NCBI GenBank assembly: GCA_009760885.1
Contig: CM019701.1
Span: 17,894,975-17,958,974, forward strand
Length of the DNA stretch: 64,000 nucleotides
Direction of reading: 5' to 3'
DNA from: Achatina immaculata
Lineage: Eukaryota > Mollusca > Gastropoda > Stylommatophora > Achatinidae
Part shown: one piece after another, positions 34,381-46,334 of the stretch
Layout: each line of letters begins with the position of its first letter
Position numbering within the stretch: position 1 is the first letter of the stretch
Notes under the pieces: model-generated
Databases searched by the model: none
What the model was told of the DNA's origin: nothing
Seen by the model: the letters and a program-made list of their open reading frames with translations, nothing else
Made by a program: the position numbers and the translations under genes

Positions 34381-35338
34381 GAAAGACGACTTCTATCACC
34401 AACTACAACAAATCACCAACAAAGTCCCTAAACACGACATCCTAATTGCTATGGGGGACTCCAATGCTAAGGTAGGGAAAGATAACACCGACGTTGAAAA
34501 AGTAATGGGGAAAGAAGGAATTGACATGGTAAATCAGAACGGAGAAAGATTAATTGAAATATGTCTAACAGAGGGCATGGTCATTGGAGGCACAATATTC
34601 TCACACAAAGAGATACATAAAACAACGTGGATATCTCCAGATGATAGAACTAGAAACCAGATAGATCATTTTTGTATTAGAAAGCAATACAGGACATCTC
34701 TGATAGATGTAAGGGCTTAAAGGGGTGCAGATGTCAACAGTGATCACAACCTGTGCATAGGGAAAATAAAACTAAAATTGAAAAGCCAACACAAGAAATC
34801 AGTACACAGAAAGATAAACAGCCACAGCATACAAGAATAGAACAGTAACAGTAATTTCAATCAAGAACTTGTCAATCATTCCAAAACACCCAGTGAAGTT
34901 GAGGAGATAGGTATAGATGAATTATGGAATTCTTACAGCACAGCCATAATCGCAGCAGCAAAAGCAAGTGCTGGACTGAAAAAACCAAATAGAAAAGCAT
35001 GGATATCAGATAAAACATGGAAGTATATACATGAATGACGAGCAGTCAATTAGACATGTTGAATGCAAAAACATATCTTGGAAAAGATCTGGTGAAAGCA
35101 ACATACAAAGAAATAGACAAGAAAGTAAAAAGTTCAGATAGAAGGGATAAAAGAGAATACATAGACAATATGGCGAAAAGCATGGATATCAGATAAAACA
35201 TGGAAGTATATACATGAAAGACGAGCGAAATAGGCAGAAAAAGCAGCAAAAACAGGAGACAGCAAAACTTTATATAACATACAAAAGAGGCAAACAGTTA
35301 CTATTACATCTAAAGAAAGACCAATCCTTAGCAAAATT
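34376..35338 (+). mobile_element. Family-A RTE, sense 5' segment (A3): EN to linker
   Basis: Plus-strand EN: FYHQLQQITNKVPKHDILIA, MGDSNAKVG (GDFN-like), WISPDDRTRNQIDHFCI, and ADVNSDHNL with the SDH motif. A stop follows DVRA at 34718-34720. The linker then carries KTPSEVEEIGIDELWNSY. A block of about 50 bp (aaaagcatggatatcagata..) occurs twice, at about 34995 and 35176, but once in copy A4. The segment stops abruptly at agcaaaa (35338), where an antisense copy begins. Confidence 0.82.
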
Positions 35339-37525
35339 GTTATCTTGTCTTATATCGTATATCCTTCCTGTGGCGTTAAACGTCACATAGGGCTCGCAAA
35401 GTAGTTTGCAAGTTTTTCCTGTCTTCGGGGAGTCTTTCAATCTCATCAAAGGATTTTATGCCTGTTAATTTGGCTTCTCTTAACAATGTCCTCTTTAGAG
35501 TTTCACGCGGTCTGCCTCTTTTTCTTTGGCCTGTTGTGTTCCACTTGATAGCTTGTTTTGGGATTCTCTGATCATTTCTTCTCATCAAGTGACCAACATA
35601 TGTCCATCTCCTTTTCCTGATCACCCATGAGACTGGTTGTTGTTCAGTCATCTGTCTTATCTCTACATTGTTCTTGAATTCATTCCACTTGATGCAGAGT
35701 ATTTTCCTTATGCATTTGTTTTCAAAAGAGTCTAATTTCTTTTCTATTTCTTTAGTTGTTTTCCAGCTTTCACATGCATAAATGAGGGTGGATATTACAT
35801 TTGAATTGAATAGTCTTAACTTGGTTTTTGTGCTTATAACTTTTGAATTCCATATGTTCTCAAGATTCTTGAAGACTGATGCTGCCTTTGCAATTCTGAT
35901 CCTAACTTCCTTTCTAGTGTCACCATCCTGGTCTATGTAGCTGCCAAGGTATGCAAATTGATTGAATTCTTCAATATCTGTCCCTTCTATGGGAAGTTTC
36001 ATTATTTTTGTTTTGTCCTTGTTAATTTCAAGACCTATTTTGCTAGCCATTGAAGACAGGCTACCTGTTTTTTCTTGCATGGAATTCACGTTATTACTGA
36101 TAAGAGTTATGTCATCAGCAAAATCAAGATCTTCTGGTTGGGTCCCATGTACCCAGTAAATACCTGTGTTACCTGTGCAGCATTTTTTCATTATGAAGTC
36201 TATTGTAATCCCAAAAAGTAAAGGAGACAGTATACATCCTTGTTTCACACCTGTTTCAATCTGGAACCATTCACTCATCCCTTCTTCTGTCTTGACTGCA
36301 CAAAGGTATCCGTTGTAGAAGTCCTTAATGATGTTGACAATTTTAGATGGTATTCCATATAGACTTAAAATTCTCCACAATGAATCTTTGTTTATGCTAT
36401 CAAATGCCTTTTTAAAATCTATGAAGTTCAGTATTAATGGTTTCTGCTTTTCAATATGTTCTTCAAGTATTATTCTTAGAGTAAAGATCTGGTCGAGACA
36501 GCTTCTCCCTTTTTGAAATCCTGCTTGTTCTTCTCTCATTGCAGCATCCACTATATCTTTAAGTCTATTCAAAATGACCTTGCAAAATACTTTTGATACA
36601 ACTGATATTAAGGTTACTCCTCTCCAGTTGTTACAGTCACTAAGGTTGACTTTTTTGGTATTTTAACAATGATTCCTTTTTTCCAATTAGAAGGGACCTT
36701 CTCTTCTTTCCAAATCTTGTTAAACATTCTCTGTAGTTGTCTCATGTTGTCACTATTGATAGCTTTTAACATTTCGGCTGTTATTTCATCTTCACCTGCA
36801 GCTTTGTTGTTAGCCATTAAATTCACTGCTGTTTCAACTTCATGCAATTTAATTTCATCTAGGTTGACATTTAGTTGTGGGGCTGGTAAGTCAGTTTCAA
36901 AGTTTAACAATTCTTTTGGGTGTGGTCGATTAAGTATTTCTTGAAAGTGTTCAGCCCATCTTTGCTTTTGGTCTTTATTTGATGTTAATAGGGTTCCAGT
37001 TTTGCTAAGGATTGGTCTTTCTTTAGATGTAATAGTACCTGTTAGCCTCTTTTGTATGTTATATAAAGTTTTGCTGTCTCCTGTTTTTGCTGCTTTTTCT
37101 GCCTCTTTCGCCATATTGTCTATGTATTCTCTTTTATCCCTTCTAGCTGAACTTTTTACTTTCTTGTCTATTTATGTTGCTTTCGCCAGATCTTTTCCAC
37201 GATCTGTTTTTGCATTCAACATGTCTTTTCTATTTGGTTTTTTCAGTCCAGCGCTTGCTTTTGCTGCTGTGAATATGGCTGTGCTGTAAGAATTCCATAA
37301 TTCATCTATACCTATCTCCAAAACTTCACTGGGTGTTTTGGAATGAATGACAAGTTCCTGATTGAAATTAATGTTAGTATTTTCTTCTTGTAGGCTGTGG
37401 CTGTTTATCTTTCTGTGTACTGATTTCTTGTGTTGGCTTTTCAATTTTAGTTTTATTTTCCCTTTGCACAGGTTGTGATCACTGTTGACATCTGCACCCC
37501 TTTAAGCCCTTACATCTATGAGAAA
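35339..37525 (-). mobile_element. Family-A RTE, antisense copy (A2), 2.2 kb
   Basis: It begins on the minus strand near 37525 at the EN-linker junction (cttaaaggggtgcagatg) and ends at 35339 with the family 3' tail (aaggatatacgatataagac). It lies head-on to A3 and is followed by a short sense 3' end at 37534. It is the best preserved family-A coding copy here. Confidence 0.88.
35376..37444 (-). pseudogene. Family-A RT, intact except for one frameshift
   Basis: The linker and fingers occupy 37444-36614, ending in WKKGIIVKIPKK. There the A run is one base shorter (6 A) than in copy A4 (7 A), which shifts the frame. After the shift a 398-codon frame (36572-35376) runs unbroken: EEQAGFQKGRSCLDQIFTLR, NFIDFKKAFDSINKDSLW, ETGVKQGCILSPLLFG, catalytic DLDFADDITLIS, YLGSYIDQDGDTRKEV, YACESWKTTKEIEK, and the RTE-type tail RRWTYVGHLMRRNDQ..KRGRPRETLKRTLLRE ending ALCDV. 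EN is missing. Confidence 0.9.
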
Positions 37526-37533
37526 TGTTCTGT

Positions 37534-37685
37534 CAGCAATACAGAACATTGTTAAGAGAGGCCAAATTAACAGGCATAAAGTCCTTTGATCAGGTTGAAA
37601 GATTCGCCGAAGACAGGAAAAATTGGCGAACTACTTTGCGAGCCCTATGTGACGTTTAACGGGACGGGAAGGATATAATATAAGA
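37534..37685 (+). mobile_element. Family-A RTE sense 3' end beyond A2
   Basis: The plus strand begins gcaatacagaacattgttaa. It joins EN-region bases (gcaatacag, as at 34688) directly to the C-terminal codons (LLREAKLTGIKSFDQVERF), then ALRALCDV stop and the tail ggaaggatataatataagat. With 34376-35338 it brackets the antisense copy. Confidence 0.8.
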
Positions 37686-37689
37686 TGTT

Positions 37690-38164
37690 AATGCAACTAT
37701 GAAGATTTGAACAAGTTGTCTCTGCGCAAGTGGGGTGACTATCTCCGCAGCAGAGAAAGCAACTTTAGCCGCGCCACTGATGCGATCGGGTAAGCCTTGG
37801 ATGGGCTCTCCAAGAGTCTGCTTGATTGTGGCTAAAATGTGCCAGGCCTCTTGTGGAGTCTGCAGCACTCCATACCCTGGTAATAAAACCTCCACAAATT
37901 CCTCCCACGGCTCCTGAAGTTGAAGGCGCTGCTCCACAAAATCTGATATTGGACCTGTCGTACGGAGAGCTTCTTAGCGTACAGGTCCGCAGTCCTCACC
38001 TCCATCAGCTTGTCTAACTCAATCAGCCACTGCTTCAGCTTCGTGGGTTCTCCATCAAACTTTTCTACAGCTGACATGACATGCCAGTATTTGATGTCCT
38101 CACTGATTCTTGACAGAGTGCCGTGAAGTACGTCCAACAAGTTCAACGTGGACTGAGAAGCCAT
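37690..38164 (-). pseudogene. Gypsy-type gag N-terminus
   Basis: The Met at 38164 starts MASQSTLNLLDVLHGTLSRI, then FDGEPTKLKQWLIELDKLM, a capsid-like start typical of gypsy gag. A frameshift near 37950 leads to LQEPWEEFVEVLLPGYGV, ..AWHILATIKQTLGEPIQG and LAQRQLVQIFIVAL at 37690. This reads on into KLLHGKPATF at 34.38 kb once the LINE complex is removed. Gag would form the particle shell. Confidence 0.75.
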
Positions 38165-39060
38165 TTTTATCTTTAAAGATGTTACACAATCGAAACAGCA
38201 GTGAAAAAATCAATGCAAAAAATAATAATATTTAATCACTAATCTGTCTAAACTAAGTTTCAAACTAATGTACATGAAATGTTCAAACTAATAATGAACA
38301 AAATACGGTAATTCCACAGTCAAAGTGTAAAATGACGATTTTTCTGCAGGCTGCACACAAGGTAAAGCAAGTAAAAGTTCATAATGTTCATAAAGTCACA
38401 CGTGTAGAAGATCCGAACGCTCCATAGTTCATGTTAATATTCCACTGCACAGTCTTTAACAATAAATGCCACTGACTGGAACGAGGAGAAACAAGTAAGA
38501 CACTAAAAAATGATACCTGTCTTTTTCTGCAATGATGATGATGATGATGTACAGGTTTTCACAGGCATGTGATGCTCCACTGACACACAACAGGTTCGGG
38601 ATCCACAAGACGAGGATGGATGCACAGACACATCAAGGTTAAGTAGACACTGCACAAGCAAGGTTAGGTAGACACTGCACAAGCAAGGTTAAGTAGACAC
38701 TGCACAAGCAAGGTTAGGTAGACACACTGCACTAGGCACAGTTAGGTAAACACACTGCACTAGGCACAGTTAGGTAGACACACTGCACTAGGCACAGTTA
38801 GGTAAACACACTGCACTAGGCACAGTTAGGTAGACACACTGCACTAGGCACAGTTAGGTAAACACACTGCACTAGGCACAGTTAGGTAGACACACTGCAC
38901 TAGGCCAAATTGAAAGGGTCCCAAATTCAAGGTTATAAAAGTCTTGTACACCGTTTCACAATGTCTATACACGGACTCATGTCTGAAAAGTCTTGTTCAC
39001 TGTGTTCGCAATGTCTACCCAACTCAATAGTCTCAAAACTAATGCTAATTCTAGTAGCTA
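38165..39060 (-). other. Gypsy leader region with minisatellite
   Basis: Non-coding DNA between the family-B insertion and the gag start. It contains a (GAT)n tract at 38531-38550 and a 28-29 bp array at 38640-38905. Confidence 0.6.
38640..38905. repeat. 28-29 bp tandem repeat in the gypsy leader
   Basis: Three units of agtagacactgcacaagcaa+ggtt are followed by about seven units of tagacacactgcactaggca+cagttagg, with alternating taga/taaa variants that suggest pairwise amplification. Confidence 0.9.
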
Positions 39061-40150
39061 ACAATTCCATTCATTCATTCATTTGCATGTCCCTTGCGGA
39101 ACTTTGCCTCCCTAACAGCTCTCCTGTAGGCTTCTCGGTTGTGAGCAAGATGGCCTGCTGCAGATCATCAACGATGTCTTGCGCCATCTTCGCCTTGGGC
39201 TTCATCTCTTTCTTTTTCCCATTATCCACCCTACCAAGACATTTTTTCTCTAGATTATCATGACGTTTAATGTGTCCAAAATATATCAGTTTTCTCTGTT
39301 TAATCCTCTCTACTAGTCAGCCTTCTTCAATATTAAGTTCTTGAAGTATGGATATAATTGTTCTTTTTTGTGTCCATGGTATTTGAAGAACTCTTCTGCA
39401 GCATTTACATTCAAAGGCATTTATGCGTTTCTCAGTTGTTTTGTAATGTGTCCAGGTCTAGCATGCATATGTTGTGATGGGAAAGATACATGCCCTTAAA
39501 AATCTTATTTTTGTGGTTCTGTGTGCTCCTCTCCATAGATTCTCTAGTTGTTTTACTTTCCGAAGAGCGATAGATGTCCTCCTTTTAATTTTCCTCATTG
39601 TATCTCCATTGTTAGTTAGTATTGATCCAAGATATTCAAAACTCTCCACTTCTTCTAGTTTTCCTCCTTGGTACATATACCAGCTACCGTGTTTGTTTTG
39701 TCAGTTGTCATCAATTTAGTTTTCTTTGCATTAAGATAGAGGTTTTGCTCTTCACTATTCTTACGGACTGACATAATTAGTTTTTCCATTCCTTTTTGTG
39801 TTGTGGACAGTAATACTGTGTCATCAGCATATCTAATCTCTGGTATTTCATATCCTCCACTTGTTATTGCATCGTAATATTCTTTGTCTACATTTTCTCT
39901 AACATTCCTCATTATATTTTCAGTATACAAGTTAAATAAGTAAGGCGACAATATGCACCCCTGATGGACCCCTTGTTTTATGTCAAACCAAGTTGTTGTT
40001 TCATCATTTATTCTTACTGCTGCTTGTTGGTCTAGATACAGCAGTGATGTTAATTGCATCAAATGTGTTGGAAATCCCATTTTTGTCCATTATTTCAAAA
40101 AGTTTCTGATGTTGTACACAATCAAATGCCTTTGAGTAGTCTATAATGGA

Positions 40151-40155
<5 letters not shown>

Positions 40156-40196
<41 letters not shown>

Positions 40197-42819
40197 CCGT
40201 AAGTGCCCAGGGCACATGGGGCTTCCTTAAGGGTTTTCCACAAATGCCTGACCTTTGCCTTTTTTTTCTGCTCTTGCCCAGGTGAGCCCTTTATTGCTCA
40301 ACATCCTTTCTGTTGTTCTTCTCCATGTCTCTTTTGGTCTACCCTTACTTCTGTTCCCCTGTGGTGTCCATCTTAGTGCTATTTTTGGTAGTGAGTTGTC
40401 AGTCATTCGGAGCACATGTCCCAACCATCGCCAGCGTCTTTCCTCAATAATTGTTGTCAGTGGGTTGATCTGCATTTCTGCTAACAATATGTTATTTCTT
40501 ATGGTGTTTGGCCAAAATATTTTTCTAATTCTTCGTAAACATTTAGTCTGGAAAGAATTCAACTTGTTTTCTATGGTTTTGGTGATTTTCTAGCATTCAC
40601 TTCCATAGAGTAGTACACTTAGAACATTACTCTTAAATATCCTGATTTTCATATTTATGCTTAGTTTTTTTATTTCCATATATTCTGCAGCATTGCAAAA
40701 AACCTGGTTTGCTCCAGTAAGTCTGCTGTTGATGTCCTCTGTGCTGTCTCCATTTTCTACTACTCTGCTGCCAAGGTATACAAATTCGTTGACCTCCTCC
40801 ACTAACTTGTTATCTACTCTCAGTACATTTCTGTTGTTCATATTTTGCTTCATTAACTTTGTCTTTCCTACGTTGATCTTTAGTTCTATGTTTTTTGCAT
40901 TCTGAGTTAGCTTGTTTATTTTATCTTGCATATCTTTGTGACTGCTTGATAACAGACAAATGCCGTCCGCAAAGTCAAGGTCCTCCAGCACTGTGTCAAG
41001 GGTCCATTGTAATCCTCTGCGTTTGCCTGATGTTGCCTCTTTCATTAACCAGTCTATTGCCAAGATAAATAATGCTGGTGATAGTACACATCCCTGTTTC
41101 ACTCCTGTTTGTACCCTAAAGCTGCCGGAGGTATGTTCTCCACAGATCACTTTGCAATGAAAACCCTCATATAGGGCTTTTATTACATTTACTATCTTGT
41201 GGGGGAGGCCATGCCATCTTAGGATTTGCCACAGTGCATCTCTGTTGACACTGTCAAAGGCTTTCTCAAAATCTATGAATAATGCATATGTTGTGCTATG
41301 CCACTCATTTGCCTGTTCTAATATTTGTCTAAATACAAATATGTGGTCTATGCATGATCTTCCTTTCCTAAATCCTGCCTGCTCTTTCCGAAGTTTTTCC
41401 TCAAGTGTTGGTACAATTCTGTTGATGATTATTCTGCAAAATACTTTACTGGTGAGTGGCAGGAGGGTAATGCCTCTCCAGTTCCAGCAATCTCTGAGGT
41501 CACCCTTCTTTGGTAATTTTACTATAAGCCCAGTTTTCCACTCCTCTGGGGCTTTTTCTAGATCCCAAATTTGTTGTAATATCCGGCAAAGTTGTTTTGG
41601 TGTTTCTGTTTCTTCTGCTTTCAACATTTCAGCAGTCACTTCATCTTCACCTGGTGCCCTGTCTGATTTTAGCTTCTTTATCGCCTCCTTTACTTCACTT
41701 ATTGTTATTGGTCCTGTATTGATGTTTAGTTCCGTTTTTGCTTCAGGTATGTCTATTGTTTGTGCTGCGTGTGTTCTGTTTAGTAGGGTGTTAAAGTATT
41801 CCCTCCATCTTTCAATTTTTTCTCTTTCTCAACTGACCAGTTGTCCATTTTGTGTCCTTGCTGCACTTTCACATCTTGTGTTGAAGTTACCTGTCATCTG
41901 CTTTGTGATTTTATATATGGTTTTCATGTCATTTGTATATGCTGCTTTCTCTGCTGTTTCTGCTAAGTTGTCATAATATTGACGTTTATCTTGACGGCAT
42001 GATTCCTTCACTTCTTTGTCTTTTTGTGCATAATTACTTAAAACTTGTTCTTCAAGCCGTTGTGATTTGGTGTTCAGTAATTTTTTTCTTGATTTCTTTT
42101 CTTTGTTCTATCTTTTCCCATGTGGTCTTGCTTATCCATTCCTGTTTTCTCCGTTTCCGATATCCCATCACCTCTTTTGCTGTTTCCTGTAGTGTTTTAT
42201 TGAACTCTAGTATGGACATTTCTGCCTCGTCTTGTAGAACACTGAAGCGGTTCTTAAGTACTATTGAGAATTCATTTCTTGTTTGCTGGTCTTTCAGTTT
42301 TCTTGTATCAAAATGTATCTTTCTGTGTTCTCCGATTTTGGCTTTCTTTAATTTTAGTTTTATTTTTGCTACCAGAAGGTTGTGATCACTTCCTACATCT
42401 GCTCCTTTCCTTGCTCGCACATCTTGTAGTGACCGTTTCCACTTGTTGTTTATTAGTATGTGATCGATTTGGTTTTCTGTAGTTTTATCTGGGGACCTCT
42501 CCAAGTCACTTTATGGCATTCCAGCTGCCTATTTGCATCTTGTGTTTCGGTTCCAGGAGGTCTGCAGTCGGGCTGGGGACTTCCAGTGGCTGGCTTTCAT
42601 CCACAACCTTCATGGTCTCATTTTCCTGATAAGCATTTCTCCTTCCACCTGCATTTGTTTTTTCCCTTGCTTCCGTTTCTGTAGCAGTCTGATAGTTTTT
42701 TTTTTACCAGATAGGGTTGCTGGCCCTATGCCGAACCCTCCTTAGTCGCCTTTTACGATCATGGTGGTAGGGTACAATGGTCCTATTCTTTGCAGATCCC
42801 GGGTACCACACGGGGGAAA
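40156..42819 (-). mobile_element. RTE-like LINE family C inserted in B2, 8-bp TSD
   Basis: The TSD ggataaat lies at 40148-40155 and 42820-42827. The undisturbed family-B copy B1 has a single ggataaat at the same place. The 3' tail is (GA)n at 40156-40193. The 5' end has a non-coding leader (42819 to about 42510) with a ccagcaaccctat motif. The element is 2,664 bp and lacks the first part of EN. Confidence 0.92.
40227..42504 (-). pseudogene. Family-C pol: partial EN + RT with FADG in the active site
   Basis: EN C-terminal part: TENQIDHILINNKWKRSLQD, VGSDHNLLVAKI (42504-42052). A 349-codon frame (41639-40590) covers RT: GRSCIDHIFVFRQILEQ, LFIDFEKAFDSVNRDALW, QTGVKQGCVLSPALFILAID and the active site EDLDFADGICLLS. 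FADD is expected, so the second catalytic Asp is Gly. One TAG stop near 40590 separates the C-terminus (CLRRIRKIFW, RRWRWLGHVLRMTD, KGRPKETWRRT) ending at 40227. The ERERER frame beyond is the (GA)n tail. Confidence 0.9.
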
Positions 42820-44964
42820 GGATAAATACAGATTCATATTAAACTCTCTGAATTTCTCTATTATTAATGTTATATTGAATATATGATCTCTTGATCCTCT
42901 TCCTTGCCTGAAACCAGCTTGGAACATATTTACTTCATCTTCTATTTTCTTACAAAGTCTACCCATTATAATTTTTAACAGAATTTTACTGGCATGACTA
43001 ATCAGGGCAACAGTTCTGTAGTTTGTGCATAATTTCAGGTTACCCTTTTTTTTGGCAGTGTTATGAATACAGTTCTTTTCCATTCTTTTAGTCAAATACC
43101 TGAATGCCATATCTTTTTACGTAGTGCATGATAGATTGTTGCACATTCCTTTCCTCCTTTCCTTTCGTTCAGCTGTTTACCATTTTTCAGATTCTTTATT
43201 GTCTATAAAACTTCTTCAGTTGTCGGTTCGGGTTCTTTCTCCTCTAATTCACACTGTTGATTTCTGCTTTCACAGTCAGTTGTTTCTGCAGTATTCCTTC
43301 CTTCTTTCTAGAATTTCCTCCGTCTCTGACAAGGTATTCCCAACTTGTCACTAATTACATTTAGCTTAGGTGTGACATTTCTCGTCAATGTCTTCATTTC
43401 TTTGAACATTTCACTATCTCTTCCACACTTCTGATGTTCTTCTATTCTTTCACAACAATCTTGTATGTATTGTTTTTATTGTGTCTTTTCTTATGTTTCT
43501 TAGTACTGCTTTTGTTAAAGATTTATATTTCTCTTCTTTGTTGTTTGTCACTTTCCAATGAGTCTTCATTTCTCTACGTTGTTCTATCAGTTCTAGTGTA
43601 CCTGCTGTAATCCATCCATTCTTTTGTGTTTTCTTTACTGGAATCATGTCTTTAGCGGTTGTTATTAAGATATCTCTGGCCTGTGTAGCCAAATCATCTG
43701 GTGTCATCTCCTCCTGTACAGCCATCAATATTTCGAAACAGTTCTTCACTTCTGTACCGTATTGTTCTGGTATATTTGTAAGATCAAAGCGGAGTGGTCT
43801 TGATCCCGTCTTTTTATCTTTATCTTCATGTCTGCTATTAATAACTCATGATCCATGTCACAATCAGCACCTGGTAACGTGTTTGCTGATGTTATACTTG
43901 ATCTCCACCTTCTTTGCACTAAAATGTAATCTATTTGATTCTTGGTTTTCCCATCAGGTGATATCAATGTGTAAAGTCCTCTTGAATGTTGTTTTAAAAG
44001 TGTGCTGGCAATCATTAGCTCATTTTCCATGCAAAAAGCCATTAGATTGTCACCTGCCTCATTTCTATGTCCTATGCTAAATTTCCTTACAACATGTCCC
44101 TCATCTTCTGCTCTTTCTGTACCAATCTTTGCATTAAAATCCTCCATTATTAATACAAAATCATTTTTCCGTACCTGGTCTATCGTCGTTTGCAGTGTGT
44201 TATAAAAGTCGTCTACTTCCTCTTTTTCTGCTGCTGATGTAGGTGCATATATCTGGATGATTGTTACATTTCTAGGAGTGCCCTTAAGTCTGATTGTGAG
44301 GTTCTATCACTTAATAGATTTTAACCTAGTAATGCTTTTGATGTTTATTTGTCCAAGTAAAAAGCCACTCTATTCGTTCCTCCTAATTCTCCACCTGAGT
44401 ATATAAAAATATTATCATTCTCGCTCTTAAAGTGTCCTGATCCTTTCCATCGATGTTCGCAGATTCCCAAAATGTGTATCCCCGTTCTTTTCATCTTGTC
44501 ACTTATTATTTGATACTTTCCTCATATATACTTCTTACATTCCATGTTCCTACTCATAATGATGTCTGTCATCATAATTACTAATACTGACTTCTCTCAC
44601 ACAATCTTCCCCAGTGTTAAAATTAGATCTATCTGGCCTGGGGGCCTCATCACCAGATCTTTTTCCTATTTGACTTTCCATGTTGCTGTTTGGGTGTCTT
44701 GGTATATTTTCAGAAGATAGTTTACCTTTGCTTTCCTTCCGGGCAGTGACTGTACTAGTCAGTGATCGTAGCCATTGTCCCTACATTGAGATCATCATAG
44801 AATGGTGACCATAACCAACATTATCTGTCAGCTGCTCTCCCATTTCATCCACCACCTGCTCCCATGGCTTCACGTCACCCTGATAAAGGGGATATACGGG
44901 TACTCCACCTTGTCCAAGGGTGTCCCGTATACTGACGGTAGTAAGGAGACGTCTTACAATTCCA

Positions 44965-45189
44965 GTCACAACAAAACAAAAAAAAACTTTCTGGCACAAC
45001 TAAAGAATACTGTTGTATTGTAAAAAAAAAACCCGCATGTACTCTGCACTAAGTTAATGAATATCAAAGGTCGAAAAAGAGAGTGACATATACGGGCAAC
45101 AACGGAAATGTGCTCATGGCCATGAAAGATAGTGACCGTGTAGGCACGAAAATAACTTGTGCCGAGAGGGACTGGTCACGTGCAACAGC
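44965..45189 (-). other. Gypsy leader next to the 5' LTR-like repeat
   Basis: Non-coding, with A-runs at 44980-44987 and 45021-45031. No tRNA-complementary primer-binding site beginning TGG is visible at the repeat edge. Confidence 0.5.
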
Positions 45190-46076
45190 TGTAGAAGTAG
45201 GTTTAGTGGCATTATGTGCCAATTAAAATAGAATGGTATAGTATGGTGTGACACGGCACTAATTAAAGTACTTAGCAATTGTGTAAAGCCGCCACCCAGG
45301 TGATAAACTGAACTACTTTTTCTTCCCCTATCTTCTTATTACATCTGATGAATTTTAATGTGTAACTGAGAACGAACAGTTTGGAAACCACTAACACTCA
45401 AATTGATAATAGCAATTACACATGTTTATTATGGGAAAAATGAGTGGTGAATAAGTGTAGCAATAAACTGAGTAAACAGATGAATAATTCAACTCCTCTC
45501 TCTGGTGAGAACTAGTTCGCCATATAGGGAGAGAGTGGGCAACAATCACTCTCAGCTAGGAAAAACAGGCATTCAATATGATGGAATAAGAGCCAACTTT
45601 CTAACTTATTGAAAATTCCATGCATCCTTACATACAACTTCACATCACCAAAAATATCGGACTTAAGGTCCTAAAAAATCTCAATAAAACTAATTCACAT
45701 TTCTTCAGTTACAAACTATTTCTAACAACTCGTAGCTGCGTCAAAAATTTATATATTGGATCAATGAGGAAAAAAACCAACACTTCACATCCTAACATCA
45801 TAAAGAATTTGCAGTCATAATGAACCTCAAACTGCTAATCAATCTAATCCTTATAATTATCCTACGTAAGAGTTTGGTCCTTAAATATGAACTACAATTC
45901 CTATTCCTAAATCTTCCCGAAGATTCTATCTAGTGGAAGATAAAAACAGTGATTAAAACATTTCTGCCTAAAATCTCAATCTGTGCAAAAATTACCTGAT
46001 TATGACCTTGGAAAATAAACTAAAAACAATAATCCTATTTTAAGCTTTTCTGTAACTAAAAATAACAAATTAAACA
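45190..46076 (-). repeat. LTR-like repeat, 887 bp (5' side)
   Basis: Mate of 31730-32616, same length and ends. The six visible substitutions are at its positions near 45199, 45212, 45533, 45934, 45949 and 46067. Confidence 0.8.
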
Positions 46077-46334
46077 AACATGTCCTAAATAACCCGTGCC
46101 TGGACATGACAAGAAATGGCATTCAAAATGTCAAACCTGACCTATAGTTGACCTGTACTTTAAAAACAAAATAACTAAGAACGCTAATCACTACGTCAAT
46201 CTACTAAATAAATCCTTGGTTAACTCCTCCTATAACGTTAAATACAAGAACAGAATTCCAGAATTAAGGAATTCTAGAAATAAAGAATTCTGTTACACTA
46301 CCTCTGCATCAAGGGCTTATTTTCTAAGGAGATC
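46077..46334. other. Unassigned spacer
   Basis: AT-rich DNA with no recognised repeat before the mariner relic. Confidence 0.5.

Larger units (their letters stand above)
39070..44955 (-). mobile_element. RTE LINE family B, full-length copy B2, interrupted by family C
   Basis: acaattcca at 39061-39069 and 44956-44964 fits as a 9-bp TSD. The 3' tail is (ATTC)n on the plus strand. Without the 2.66-kb family-C insert the element is about 3.2 kb, the usual RTE size. EN lies at 44.55-43.75 kb (GDFNA-like reads DFNAKIG, ISPDGKTKNQIDYILV, CDMDHELLI), the linker at 43.75-43.1 kb, RT fingers at 43.1-42.82 kb (AGFRQGRGSRDHIF), then RT palm to C-terminus at 40.16-39.07 kb (GVHQGCILSPYLF, IRYADDTVLL). 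Several frameshifts make it dead. The 5' part holds a frame extending upstream of the EN start (MESQIGKRSGDEAPRP-like, around 44.65 kb) that B1 lacks. Confidence 0.88.
31730..46076 (-). mobile_element. Ty3/gypsy-type LTR retroelement, internally deleted, with nested LINEs
   Basis: On the minus strand the order is LTR-like repeat (46076-45190), leader with minisatellite, gag (38164 down to about 34000), protease, first part of RT (to about 32620), and the second LTR-like repeat (32616-31730). The rest of RT, RNase H and integrase are missing; the RT frame runs straight into the repeat. A family-B/C LINE nest sits in the leader and a family-A complex in gag. No TSD is seen at the outer edges, and the bases after the 5' repeat do not start with a TGG primer-binding site, so the LTR interpretation rests on the repeat pair and the enclosed gag-pol. 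Confidence 0.7.
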
